A DNA stretch of 64,000 bases from the NCBI GenBank assembly GCA_947176605.1, contig CAMWRH010000003.1, positions 17,308 through 81,307 on the forward strand, written 5' to 3'. Below the pieces are notes generated by a model. The model was not told where the DNA came from. It did no database searches and saw only the letters and a program-made list of their open reading frames with translations. The position numbers and the translations under genes were made by a program. The stretch's first letter is position 1. Every line of letters starts with the position of its first letter. This DNA comes from an uncultured Porphyromonadaceae bacterium (GTDB lineage: Bacteria; Bacteroidota; Bacteroidia; Bacteroidales; Muribaculaceae). Shown one piece after another: positions 54,896 through 63,954 of this stretch.

Positions 54896-55528
54896 ATGTC
54901 CAACCCCCAGTCTTCACCGGGTATCATAGTCGTTCTGGGCCGTCAGTTCGGTTCGGGAGGGCGTAAAATCGGGCAGCGGATTGCCCGCGAGTTCGGTCTC
55001 TCTTATTATGATAAGGAGATGCTGTCGGAGGCCGCCCACAGGCGCGGCTTCTCGCAGGCCATCTTTGCCAATAATGACGAGAAGCGCCCCTCGCTGCTCC
55101 GCTCGATGCTTTCCGATACCTTCGCCACCGGTGTCCCTTATGCCCACAACCTGCTCAGCTGCGAGTCGATATATCAGGCGCAGAGCAGTGTGATACAGGA
55201 ACTCGCCGAGGAGGGTGGATGCGTATTCGTGGGCCGTTCGGCCGACTATATCCTGCGCCATCATCCGCGCATGGTGAGCATCTTTCTGCACGCCCCCGCC
55301 GAGCACCGCGCACGCAATCTGATAGAGCGCGGCGAAGTGGAATCGATGGAGAAGGGGATGGAGATGGCCCGGCGTCTCGACCGCAAACGTGAGGAATTCT
55401 ACAATTATTTCACAGGGCGGCATTGGGGACGCGCCGACAATTACCATCTCTCGCTCGACACATCGCTGCTCAGCGAGGACGCGATACTTGAGATAATCAA
55501 AACTTATCTCAAAGTGCGCGGGGTTTAA
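54896..55528 (+). CDS. Cytidylate kinase-like family protein
   Basis: The 210-residue protein has a P-loop variant GRQFGSGGRKIGQRIA (about 14-29), SYYDKEML, GGCVFVGRSADYIL and a lid with Arg residues (HRARNLIERGE). It belongs to the cytidylate-kinase-like group, distinct from housekeeping Cmk; substrate not known. I chose ATG 54896 since the 12 residues before it in frame are hydrophobic, start at a TTG, and overlap the -7 box. Confidence 0.85.
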   Translation: MSNPQSSPGIIVVLGRQFGSGGRKIGQRIAREFGLSYYDKEMLSEAAHRRGFSQAIFANNDEKRPSLLRSMLSDTFATGVPYAHNLLSCESIYQAQSSVIQELAEEGGCVFVGRSADYILRHHPRMVSIFLHAPAEHRARNLIERGEVESMEKGMEMARRLDRKREEFYNYFTGRHWGRADNYHLSLDTSLLSEDAILEIIKTYLKVRGV

Positions 55529-55707
55529 ACAATTTTGCTTTTCATTACATTTATAGTGGTAAGTATGGTGTGAATGGGCTCCCCTCCCTGTGCGCCTCTC
55601 CCGGTATCCGTCGGCCTCTCCCCCACACCCGACCTTCCGGGATGCCATCATGTCAGGGCAGCTTGCAGATATCACGCCGGCTCAGTCTCCACTTTAATCT
55701 TCAGATT

Positions 55708-56433
55708 ATGAAAAGCAAGAATTATGTCATCACCTATCTGTCGGCTCTGGCGATAGGTATACTGCTGCTGATCTACCATCAGCAACAGGCTTTATATCAG
55801 ACTATCGTAGTCGTCATAGGCGCTCTGGTGGCAGTGCCTTCGCTGGTGCTGCTGCTGACGATGCTCCTGCGCCGCCGCCCCGCCGAAGGGGTGTCGGCAG
55901 GCAGTAAGGCCATCGCCGTGGCTACCGAACTGGCTTCAGCCGCCGGTGTGGCTTTCGGCATATGGATGATGTGCTCGCCGCATTTCTTTATCACGGCCAT
56001 CATCTATACGCTCGGAGCGATACTGATCCTGGTGGGTCTGGCGCAGATATGCTATATCTTCCAGGCCGCCCGCCCGTACCGGGCAGCCGCAGGATGGTTT
56101 ATCGTGCCGGTGCTCACTTTGGTGGCAGGTATCGTGCTGGTGATCTTAGGGCCCGACAAGGTGGCTTCGGCTGCCGGACTGGTCACGGGGATCGTGCTGG
56201 TGGTCTATGCGGCCAACGGATTCGCCTCGGCCGGACGAGAGGCCAAGCTGCAGCGCGACATGCAGAAACTCGAGCATGAAGCCCGCCACGAGGAGCAGAC
56301 ACTGCGCCACGATCTGACCGATGCTGTGGATGCAGCCGCCGACGGCGCCGACGATAGGAAGAACGGTAACGACAATCCCTCACCTGCCGACAACGCGAAG
56401 GCAAGCGAGCCTGACCGGGTGAGCGGACAATGA
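55708..56433 (+). CDS. DUF308/HdeD-like membrane protein
   Basis: The 241-residue protein has six predicted membrane helices in three pairs (from MKSKNYVITYLSALAIGILL; AIYTL and VLVIL-type helices) and a charged, Asp/Ala-rich cytosolic tail (about 170-241) with a coiled segment REAKLQRDMQKLEHEARHEE. HdeD-type proteins are linked to acid resistance in E. coli; here that role is unproven. I chose ATG 55708 since the frame extension to 55570 is Pro/Arg-rich and lacks coding features. RNase P RNA begins just after the stop. Confidence 0.8.
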   Translation: MKSKNYVITYLSALAIGILLLIYHQQQALYQTIVVVIGALVAVPSLVLLLTMLLRRRPAEGVSAGSKAIAVATELASAAGVAFGIWMMCSPHFFITAIIYTLGAILILVGLAQICYIFQAARPYRAAAGWFIVPVLTLVAGIVLVILGPDKVASAAGLVTGIVLVVYAANGFASAGREAKLQRDMQKLEHEARHEEQTLRHDLTDAVDAAADGADDRKNGNDNPSPADNAKASEPDRVSGQ

Positions 56434-56435
56434 CA

Positions 56436-56841
56436 ATACGGGCAGAGGTGCGGACGGTCGCTTCATGCCGGGAGCATGAAGAGGAAAGTCCGGGCAACAC
56501 AGAGCAGCATACTTTCTAACGGAAAGCCGGCGGCGACGCCGGGGACAATGTGACAGAAAACAACCGCCCTCCCGTCTTAGCGCCGTTGAGGCGCAGGAGA
56601 CGGCGCGGGCAAGGGTGAAAAGGCGGGGTAAGAGCCCACCGCCCGTATGGCGACATGCGGGGCCGCACATCCTATGCGTTGCAAGGCCAAGTATACCGGC
56701 AGTTAAGGATGGCTCGTCCATTGCCGGGGGGTAGGCCGCTAAAGTACGCGTGCAAACGCGGTGACTCAGATAAATGACCGTCAGGGTCGTGGACTCCGGC
56801 TGCAGGAGCATCATGAGGCGGCTTCGTGCCGGCCTCCGTAT
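56436..56841 (+). ncRNA. rnpB: RNase P RNA (bacterial class A)
   Basis: The RNA component of RNase P removes 5' leaders from tRNA precursors. Universal elements are present: the 5' P4 half gaggaaagtccgggc (about 56510-56524 region), later gagagcccacc-type CR II/III segment with ggtaagagcccaccg, and the 3' core cagataaatgaccgtc (56767-56782). P2 pairs gacggtc (56453-56459) with gaccgtc (56776-56782). The outer ends are less certain: I extend to 56841 because atacg..gagg (56436-56449) could pair with cctccgtat (56833-56841) as P1. It starts just past the HdeD-like gene. Confidence 0.88.
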
Positions 56842-57050
56842 CTCCGGGGCAGCATCCACTCCCCTACATAACCCGGCTTACAGCACCTCTGCCATCTTCC
56901 GGCTCCGCAGGCTCCGCTTCCCCTCTTCCGAAGGGATGGCGGCTACCCTGCGGAGTCTTGTTTTAGCACAGTATCCACACACACAATACGGGGGCGCCGG
57001 CATATCATTACCGCCTTCAGCCCCGGTCTCCCCTTAAATCCACGATTCCC

Positions 57051-58592
57051 ATGGCTATCACCGCTTTCTTCCGGCGTGCCGTCCACAACGGCATCAATTT
57101 CTACAAGTACTGCACCGAAGGTGTATGGCGCGAACCGCGCAACACTCTGTTCGTGCGCATCGTAAAGACCGTCAATCTGTCGGTCCGTTCGTTTCTCGAC
57201 CGCAGCCTCCAGATGAAGTCGGCTGCGCTTACCTATTCGTCGGTGCTGGCTCTGGTGCCGGCCATCGCGCTGCTCCTTGCCATCGGGCGGGGATTCGGAT
57301 TCCAGGACACGATCTCCAATTCGCTCTATCAGTATTTTCCGGCCCAGCATAAGGCGCTGGAGACGGCCATGGGCTTTGTCGACTCGTATCTGAAAGAGGC
57401 CAACAACGGCATCTTCGTCGGCGTGGGTGTGGTGGTGCTGCTCTGGACTCTCGTCTCGCTGCTCTCCACCGTCGAGGAGGCTTTCAACAGTATCTGGGAT
57501 ATCAAGAAGGACCGCACGCTATATCAGAAAATCACCGATTATATTGCCATCTGTCTGCTCGTGCCGGTGCTTATGGCCTGTTCGTCAGGTATGTCGATAT
57601 TCATGTCGACCATGGTGCAGAATAATCTCGCGCTGCGCATATTCACTCCGGTGCTGAATGTGGCCCTTGAGCTTTCGCCGCTCGTGCTGGCATGGCTGGC
57701 TTTCACGCTGTCGTATTTCCTGATTCCGAATACGAAGGTGCAGTTTAAGTATGCCGCCGTGGCCGGGGCCATATGCGCGGTGGGATTTCAGATCATGCAG
57801 CTGCTGTTTGTCAACGGTCAGATCTACGTGTCGAAGTATAATGCCATCTACGGTTCGTTTGCTTTCCTGCCGTTGCTGCTCATTTGGATGCAGCTGTCGT
57901 GGCTTATACTGCTTTTCGGGTGTGTGCTTTCGTATTCGCTGCAGAATATCTTTGCATTCAATTTCTTAGGCGATGTCTCTACGATATCTCCCGACTATAA
58001 GCGTAAGGTGCTTCTGGTGATCACGGCGGCCATCTTCCAGCGCTTCCACAACCATCAGACTCCGCTCGACCGAAATACGCTTTCTTCGCTCTACGACATA
58101 CCGATCCGCATGGTAGGCGAGTTTACCTATACGCTGCATAAGGCGGGGCTGATATACTTTGTGGCGTTGCAGAGCGACACGCAGGGATTCACCCCGGCCG
58201 TGGAGGCCGACTCCCTGTCGGTGGGACAGCTCTTCCGCAAGATCGACGCGCAGGGCGACAGTGATTTCATACCCCGATTCAATCATCTGTTCCCGAAAAT
58301 CGTGGATACCGTCGACGACCTCAACGATAAGGCATGGCATCTGGCGGATTCGCTGCGGGTGATTGATATCGCCCTCCCCACCCCGGATGAGATTGCCTCG
58401 ACGCTGGCGGAGTTTAAGGTGACTATCGCCAACCCCGACAAGGATCTCGACAAGGATCCCGGCAAGGTTCCCGACAAGGATCCGGCAAGCGGAAAGGAGC
58501 CGGCTCCGGCATCCGTCTCACCCGATTCCAAGCACTCTCCTACCGATGCCGCAGCATCCGGCGACACCCCAATCGGCCCCGAGAAAGGGTGA
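57051..58592 (+). CDS. YihY/BrkB-family membrane protein with charged C-terminal tail
   Basis: The 513-residue protein has six to seven membrane helices (about 55-300) with the family motif ALTYSSVLALVPAIALLLAI, a soluble domain (about 300-455), and a low-complexity tail (about 458-513) built of repeats of DKD and Pro (NPDKDLDKDPGKVPDKDP). Function is unknown, though the family was once called RNase BN in error. The tail is encoded by near-repeats of gacaaggatc. Confidence 0.88.
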   Translation: MAITAFFRRAVHNGINFYKYCTEGVWREPRNTLFVRIVKTVNLSVRSFLDRSLQMKSAALTYSSVLALVPAIALLLAIGRGFGFQDTISNSLYQYFPAQHKALETAMGFVDSYLKEANNGIFVGVGVVVLLWTLVSLLSTVEEAFNSIWDIKKDRTLYQKITDYIAICLLVPVLMACSSGMSIFMSTMVQNNLALRIFTPVLNVALELSPLVLAWLAFTLSYFLIPNTKVQFKYAAVAGAICAVGFQIMQLLFVNGQIYVSKYNAIYGSFAFLPLLLIWMQLSWLILLFGCVLSYSLQNIFAFNFLGDVSTISPDYKRKVLLVITAAIFQRFHNHQTPLDRNTLSSLYDIPIRMVGEFTYTLHKAGLIYFVALQSDTQGFTPAVEADSLSVGQLFRKIDAQGDSDFIPRFNHLFPKIVDTVDDLNDKAWHLADSLRVIDIALPTPDEIASTLAEFKVTIANPDKDLDKDPGKVPDKDPASGKEPAPASVSPDSKHSPTDAAASGDTPIGPEKG

Positions 58593-58904
58593 GAAGGAGC
58601 CGGAATAGTGAAAATGAATAAAATAAATGTTGCATAACATATCAATTTTGTGACGCTGTCCGAAATATTTTTTGTTTCTTTACAAAAAATTTCCCGGAAA
58701 GCGTTACTTTTGTAAACCCGCAGACCCATCAAGGCATAATTTTCTTCTGTCCGAGCACTCCTCTCCGGCCCGCGTCTCAAGCGAATCGACGCCCTGAAGG
58801 AATCTTTTTTAACCTTGTATAACCGGCTTGCCGACACCCGTTACCCCTCCACTCCTCCGGTATAGAGTGGCGGAGAGCCTCACCAACGGATCTCAACACA
58901 CAAT
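58593..58904. other. Gene-free 312-base stretch before the glycogen genes
   Basis: AT-rich at the centre. It has a -7-like box TACTTTTG at 58705-58712, leaving a leader of about 185 bases. No gene, riboswitch or terminator was recognised. Confidence 0.55.
58705..58712 (+). promoter_or_regulatory. Putative -7 box for the glycogen cluster
   Basis: TACTTTTG fits TAnnTTTG; the upstream TTTG at 58671-58674 is 30 bases away, too far to be a normal partner. Confidence 0.4.
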
Positions 58905-60878
58905 ATGAGTTATCTGAAATTTGACAAAAACCTAATGATCAATCTGGAGCAGTCGCTGCCAAAAGAGATGCTCCGCACCAACAAGTCGGGTGCCTATCAT
59001 TGCACTACCATCGTAGGGTGCAACACCCGCAAGCAGCATGGCCTGCTCGTGATCCCCATCCCGGAGATGGACGACAAGGCCCACGTGCTGCTATCTTCGC
59101 TCGACGAGACCGTCATACAGCATGGCGCCCCCTTCAATCTCGGGCTACATGAGTATGAGGGGGGTGTGTTCAGCCCCAACGGACATAAGTATATACGCGA
59201 GTTCGACTGCGAGACGGTACCCTCGATGACGTATCGCGTCGGAGGCGTGGTGCTCCATAAGGAGAAGGTGTTTATCTCTCACGAAAACCGTATCCTCATC
59301 AAGTATACGCTGCTGGAGGCCCACTCCCCCACTACGCTGCGCTTCCGCCCGTTTCTGGCTTTCCGCAATGCCAATGACCTCTGTGTCGAAAACCAGACCA
59401 TCCATAAGGATATACGCCATATCGACAACGGTATAGCCACCTGCCTCTATGAGGGATATCCCGAACTGTTCATGCAGTTTAATAAGAAGGCCGACTGGGT
59501 CGATGACGGCCACTGGTACAAGGATATCATCTATTATAAGGACCGCGACCGCGGCCTCCCCTACCGTGAGGATCTCTGGGTGCCCGGTTATTTCGAGCTC
59601 CCGATCGAGAAGGGGGAGTCGATCATTTTCTCGGCTTCCACTTTCCCGACTGACCCGGAGAAGTTTGAGACCACATATGAGCAGGAACTCGTAGGGCGCA
59701 CGTGCCGCACGAGTTTCTACAACTGTCTGAAGAACTCGGCCAAGCAGTGCTATCTGCGCACCCCGGCCGGCGGGATGTACATCATGGCCGGATATCCGTG
59801 GTATAATGTGCGCTGCCGCGACGAACTGATCGCACTCCCCGGCTGCACCCTTGCCATCGACCATAAGGATGATTTCGAAGCCATCATGCATACCTTCCTG
59901 GAGGCTCTGCGCCGGTATGTGGAGGAGGGGAAGGTGGATCCGGTGATTCGCGACATCGATGTGCCCGACGCGCCGCTATGGGCCATATGGGCCATCCAGC
60001 AGTACCGCCGCCATGCCGGCGCCGAGGCCTGCCGCCGCCATTACGGCGAGGCGCTGCGCCATATCATCGATGATATCCGCGCAAGCCGCGTCCCCAATCT
60101 GCGCCCCACTCCTGACGGGCTGCTCTCTACCGACGGGCGCAACCGCCCCGTAAGCTGGATGTGTGCCGCTATCGACGGACGCCCGGTGATACCGCGCACC
60201 GGTCTGCTGGTGGAGTTCAACGCGCTGTGGTATAATGCCCTCCGTTTCGTGGCCTCGCTCTTTGAGTCCGACCCGGCCGAGGCGCCCTATGCGGAGTCGC
60301 TCTCTACGCTGGCCGATTCGGTGAAGGAGGCCTTCCTTGCCACGTTCCTCAACGATTACGGTTATCTCTACGATTATGTCAACGGCAGCTATACGGATCT
60401 GGAGGTGCGCCCGAATATGGTCATAGCCATCGGTCTGGAATACTCGCCGCTCGACCGCCGTCAGCGCCGCCGCGTGCTCGACATGGCCACCCGCGAGCTG
60501 CTGACTCCGAAGGGTATCCGTTCGCTCAGTCCGAAGAGCTACGCCTACAATCCTGTCTACGTGGGCAATCCCGAGCAGCGCGAACGCGCCGTGCATCAGG
60601 GTCCGGCCCGCCCGTGGCTCTTCGGTTTCTATGCCGATGCGTATTTCAAGGTGTTCGGCCTCTCGGGACTCGGATTTATCGAGCGTATGCTGATAGGTTA
60701 TGAGGATGAGATGTCGGAAGGGTGCATCGGTTCGCTGTCGGAGATGTACGACGGCAATCCCCCCTACACCGGACGCGGCGCGATCTCTACCTCGAAGAAT
60801 GTGGGTGAGATACTCCGCACCCTCAAGAATGTAAAAGAACTCAACAAACTCCAAAATTCTGACCAAGACCCCGTATGA
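58905..60878 (+). CDS. Glycogen debranching enzyme (amylo-alpha-1,6-glucosidase, GH133)
   Basis: The 657-residue cytosolic protein has the N-terminal GDE domain (about 20-250; TNKSGAYHCTTIVGCNTRKQHGLLV) and the C-terminal (alpha/alpha)6 catalytic domain (about 290-650; AGYPWYNVRCRDELIALPG, GLLVEFNALWYNAL, VRPNMVIAIGLEYSPL, HQGPARPWLFGFY). It hydrolyses alpha-1,6 branches in glycogen. It starts a three-gene set and overlaps the next gene by 4 bases (ATGA). Confidence 0.92.
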   Translation: MSYLKFDKNLMINLEQSLPKEMLRTNKSGAYHCTTIVGCNTRKQHGLLVIPIPEMDDKAHVLLSSLDETVIQHGAPFNLGLHEYEGGVFSPNGHKYIREFDCETVPSMTYRVGGVVLHKEKVFISHENRILIKYTLLEAHSPTTLRFRPFLAFRNANDLCVENQTIHKDIRHIDNGIATCLYEGYPELFMQFNKKADWVDDGHWYKDIIYYKDRDRGLPYREDLWVPGYFELPIEKGESIIFSASTFPTDPEKFETTYEQELVGRTCRTSFYNCLKNSAKQCYLRTPAGGMYIMAGYPWYNVRCRDELIALPGCTLAIDHKDDFEAIMHTFLEALRRYVEEGKVDPVIRDIDVPDAPLWAIWAIQQYRRHAGAEACRRHYGEALRHIIDDIRASRVPNLRPTPDGLLSTDGRNRPVSWMCAAIDGRPVIPRTGLLVEFNALWYNALRFVASLFESDPAEAPYAESLSTLADSVKEAFLATFLNDYGYLYDYVNGSYTDLEVRPNMVIAIGLEYSPLDRRQRRRVLDMATRELLTPKGIRSLSPKSYAYNPVYVGNPEQRERAVHQGPARPWLFGFYADAYFKVFGLSGLGFIERMLIGYEDEMSEGCIGSLSEMYDGNPPYTGRGAISTSKNVGEILRTLKNVKELNKLQNSDQDPV

Positions 60879-62140
60879 AAGCTCTAATGTTCGGTTGGGA
60901 GTTTCCTCCCCATATCTTAGGCGGCCTGGGCACTGCCTCTTACGGTCTGACGAAGGGTATGCACAATAACGGCGATATGGAGATTACTTTCGTGATCCCC
61001 AAACCCTGGGGCGACGAGGAGCGCGGCTTCGCCAATATCATCGGGGCTTGCAATACCCCGGTGGCCTGGCGCGACGTAAGCTATGATTACGTGCAGTCGC
61101 GCCTCGGACGCTTCATGGACCCGCAGCTCTATTTCGACCTGCGCGACCATATCTATGCCGATTTCAATTACCTCCACCTCAATGATCTGGGGTGCATCGA
61201 TTTCTCGGGACGCTACCCCGACAATCTGCTTGAGGAAATAAATAACTATTCTATCGTGGCGGGTGTGATAGCGCGCACGGTGGAGTGCGATGTGATACAT
61301 TCCCACGACTGGCTTACATATCCGGCCGGCATACATGCCAAGAACATCACCGGCAAACCGCTGGTGATCCATGTGCATGCCACCGATTTCGACCGCTCGC
61401 GCGGAAATGTGAATCCTACGGTGTTTGCCATCGAGAAGGACGGCATGGAGAATGCCGACCATATCATCACGGTCTCCGAACTGACGCGCCGCACGGTAAT
61501 CGATAAGTACGGCATTTCGCCCGATAAGGTCACTACGGTGCATAACGCGGTGATCCCGCTGAGCGACCATCTGCTGAATCTCCCCAAACCGGAGAATAAG
61601 GATAAGGTGATCACTTTCCTCGGGCGTATCACGATGCAGAAGGGTCCGGAGTATTTCGTTGAGGCTGCCGCCAAGGTGCTGCAGAAGACGAAGAATGTGC
61701 GTTTCGTCATGGCCGGTTCGGGCGATATGATGGATGCGATGATTCGGCTTGTGGCTAAGCGCGGCATTGCCGACCGGTTTCATTTCACGGGGTTCCTGAA
61801 GGGGGACCAGGTGTATGAGATGCTTCGCGCTTCGGATGTGTATGTGATGCCGTCGGTGTCGGAGCCTTTCGGCATATCGCCGCTTGAGGCGATGGAGATG
61901 GGTGTGCCGTCGATTATCTCGAAGCAGAGCGGTTGCGCCGAAATCCTCGATAATGTGATCAAGACTGATTATTGGGATATCGATGCGATGGCCGATGCGA
62001 TGCATTCGATCGTGACCAACCATGCCCTCTACACCACCCTGCGCGACCGTGGCATCGAGGAGATCCACAATATCACCTGGGAGAAGGCCGGAGCGAAGGT
62101 AATCGATATTTACCGTAAGGTGATTGGGTCGGGGTCTTAG
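60875..62140 (+). CDS. GT-B glycosyltransferase, glycogen synthase-like
   Basis: The 421-residue protein has the GT-B layout with an N-terminal PPHILGGLGTASYGLTKG (starch-synthase-type glycine loop), SHDWLTYPAG, the hinge VITFLGRITMQKG and the E-X7-E motif region SEPFGISPLEAMEMG. It probably extends alpha-1,4-glucan from a nucleotide sugar. The start overlaps the debranching gene stop, and the stop codon TAG lies within the TTAGGCT repeat tract at 62136. Confidence 0.88.
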   Translation: MKALMFGWEFPPHILGGLGTASYGLTKGMHNNGDMEITFVIPKPWGDEERGFANIIGACNTPVAWRDVSYDYVQSRLGRFMDPQLYFDLRDHIYADFNYLHLNDLGCIDFSGRYPDNLLEEINNYSIVAGVIARTVECDVIHSHDWLTYPAGIHAKNITGKPLVIHVHATDFDRSRGNVNPTVFAIEKDGMENADHIITVSELTRRTVIDKYGISPDKVTTVHNAVIPLSDHLLNLPKPENKDKVITFLGRITMQKGPEYFVEAAAKVLQKTKNVRFVMAGSGDMMDAMIRLVAKRGIADRFHFTGFLKGDQVYEMLRASDVYVMPSVSEPFGISPLEAMEMGVPSIISKQSGCAEILDNVIKTDYWDIDAMADAMHSIVTNHALYTTLRDRGIEEIHNITWEKAGAKVIDIYRKVIGSGS

Positions 62141-62210
62141 GCTTTAGGCTTTAGGCTTTAGGGCTTAGGTCTTAGGTTTTAGGTCTTAGGCTTTAGGTTT
62201 TAGGTCTTGG
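62136..62210 (+). repeat. TTAGGCT/TTAGGTT heptamer-type tract
   Basis: Some ten degenerate 7-8-base units (ttaggct, ttaggtt, ttaggtc) start at the stop codon of the glycosyltransferase gene. Short inverse units (aagcctaaagcctaaaacc) occur at 63811-63838, so the GH57 gene is flanked by inverted copies. Confidence 0.88.
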
Positions 62211-62235
62211 GTGGCATGAATTATGCATTAGGCTC

Positions 62236-62334
62236 TACTCCTACCTCCTTCCTCCCTCCTAATTCCTAATTCCTAATTCCTCCTCCTAATTCCTAATTCC
62301 TCCCTCCTAATTCCTAATTCCTCTCTCCTCTTCA
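62236..62334 (+). repeat. CCTAATTCCTAATTCCTCC simple-sequence tract
   Basis: Degenerate repeats of taattcc and tcctccctcc, of the same type as 41999-42090, fill the region before the GH57 gene. Confidence 0.88.
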
Positions 62335-62372
62335 GATTTTATTTTTACACCAGAAAAAAATATAGAAAAGCT

Positions 62373-63776
62373 ATGAAATCTGTCTGCTTTTACTTTAAGA
62401 TACATCAGCCGTTCCGTCTGAAACGCTACCGTTTCTTCGACATCGGCAACGACCATTACTACTATGATGATTTCGCCAATGACGAGATCATCAATCGCCT
62501 CGCTGAGCAAAGCTATATCCCGATGGCTAATACGCTGCTCGAGATGATTCAGGCCTCGGAAGGGGCGTTTAAGTGCGCCATCGCAATATCGGGCACTGCC
62601 ATCGAACAGCTGCAGCTCTATGTGCCCGAATTTATCGACCTGCTTAAGAAACTGGCCGATACGAAGTGCGTGGAGTTCCTCAGCGGTACCTATTCCCATT
62701 CGCTCGCCTCGCTCGAGGACCCGGAGGAGTTCATGCGTGAGGTGAAGATGCACGATTCGCTCCTGCACCGTCTCTTCGGCGTGCGTCCGAAGGTGTTTGC
62801 CAATACGGAGCTCATCTATGATGATGATATCTCTCTTCTGATCAAGGCCATGGATTTCAAGACGTGTCTGACGGAGGGAACGAAGCATGTGCTGGGCTGG
62901 AAGTCGCCCAATTATGTCTACTCTTCGGCGGCAGCCCCCGACCTGAAACTCCTGCTTACCAACAGTAAGCTGAGCCACGATATCTCCGACAATTTCAACA
63001 ATCCCGAATGGGACGAGTATCCCCTTACGGCTGATAAGTATATCGATTGGATTGCGGCTCTGCCGGAGGAGGAGCAGATCGTGAATCTCTATCTTTCGAT
63101 GGATACTTTCGGCACTTTCCTCCCGGCCTCTACCGGTATCTTTGATTTCCTGAAGGCGCTGCCGCGCTTCGCGCGTGAGAAGGGGGTGCAGTTTGCTACT
63201 CCGTCGGAGGCTTCGCGCCGTCTGAAACCGGTGGATGCACTCTCCATCCCCTACCCCATCTCGGATGTGGATGAGGCCCGCGATGTGTCGGCATGGAAAG
63301 GTAATGACCTGCAGCGCGAGGCGCTTGCGAAGCTCTATGCGGTGGGTGAACGTGTGAATCTCTGCACCGACCGCCGTCTGAAACTCGACTGGGAGTATCT
63401 CCAGAGTTCCGACCATTTCTATTATATGGCTACGGGCAAGAATGCCGCCGGGGCGTTCTCTCCCTATGACTCTCCGTTTGCGGCCTTTACGAATTATATG
63501 AATGTGCTGGCCGATTTCACGGTGCGTGTCGAGGAGCAGTATCCGGAGGAGATCGGCAACGAGGAACTGAATTCGCTCCTTCTCACCATCCGCAACCAGG
63601 CGGGTGAGATCGAAGCGCTAAATAAGGAAGTGAAGGCTCTCCGTCAGAACATCCTGACGGCCGACGACTCCAACAACGCTCCCGCCGTAGTGGAGACACC
63701 GCTTGAGATTGCCGAAAAGAGCGACGTGGAGGCCCCCGCCAAACCGCGCCGAGGGCGCAAGCGCACCACTAAGTAA
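62373..63776 (+). CDS. GH57-family alpha-amylase/glucan enzyme
   Basis: The 467-residue protein has a GH57 (beta/alpha)7 barrel: KIHQPFRLKRY at the start, GTYSHSL, nucleophile Glu146 in FANTELIYDD, and acid/base candidate Asp244 in SMDTFGTF. The C-terminal part has a coiled coil (about 405-440) and a Lys/Arg-rich end. Family members cleave or rearrange alpha-1,4-glucan; in this setting, after debranching enzyme and synthase, it likely acts on glycogen. No signal peptide, so cytosolic. Confidence 0.9.
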   Translation: MKSVCFYFKIHQPFRLKRYRFFDIGNDHYYYDDFANDEIINRLAEQSYIPMANTLLEMIQASEGAFKCAIAISGTAIEQLQLYVPEFIDLLKKLADTKCVEFLSGTYSHSLASLEDPEEFMREVKMHDSLLHRLFGVRPKVFANTELIYDDDISLLIKAMDFKTCLTEGTKHVLGWKSPNYVYSSAAAPDLKLLLTNSKLSHDISDNFNNPEWDEYPLTADKYIDWIAALPEEEQIVNLYLSMDTFGTFLPASTGIFDFLKALPRFAREKGVQFATPSEASRRLKPVDALSIPYPISDVDEARDVSAWKGNDLQREALAKLYAVGERVNLCTDRRLKLDWEYLQSSDHFYYMATGKNAAGAFSPYDSPFAAFTNYMNVLADFTVRVEEQYPEEIGNEELNSLLLTIRNQAGEIEALNKEVKALRQNILTADDSNNAPAVVETPLEIAEKSDVEAPAKPRRGRKRTTK

Positions 63777-63790
63777 TCCCCTCCAACCCG

Positions 63791-63838
63791 ATAAAACCGC
63801 GGAGCGGTTAGGTAAGCCTAAAGCCTAAAACCTAACAC
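63791..63838. repeat. Partial 68-bp element core and inverse heptamers
   Basis: ataaaaccgcggagcggtta (63791-63810) repeats the palindromic core of the 68-bp element, followed by aagcctaaagcctaaaacc units (63813-63835). Confidence 0.75.
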
Positions 63839-63906
63839 TAATGTCACTAAAATAAGGCGGACAGGCAGCCGGACGTAGCGATAACCGCGGAGCGGTTTCA
63901 TGGCCT
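63839..63906 (-). repeat. 68-bp dispersed element, copy B
   Basis: Reverse complement of 41931-41998 with two differences. It lies just after the GH57 gene and before the hairpin at 63912. Confidence 0.92.
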
Positions 63907-63911
63907 GTTAA

Positions 63912-63954
63912 CCGCGTACAGACAGCCGGGCGTAGCCCGGCTGTCTGTGCGCGG
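63912..63954. other. 20-bp hairpin, REP-like
   Basis: Arms ccgcgtacagacagccgggc and gcccggctgtctgtgcgcgg pair at 20 positions (one is G-T) around a GTA loop. Its inner segment cagccgggcgtagc resembles cagccggacgtagc in the adjacent 68-bp element. No T-run follows on the plus strand. Confidence 0.8.

Noticed and set aside
60917..62068. 383-residue frame on the minus strand
   Set aside because: Antisense to the glycosyltransferase; rich in His, Ile and Arg with no motif.
62307..63416. 369-residue frame on the minus strand
   Set aside because: Antisense to the GH57 gene, which has clear catalytic residues.
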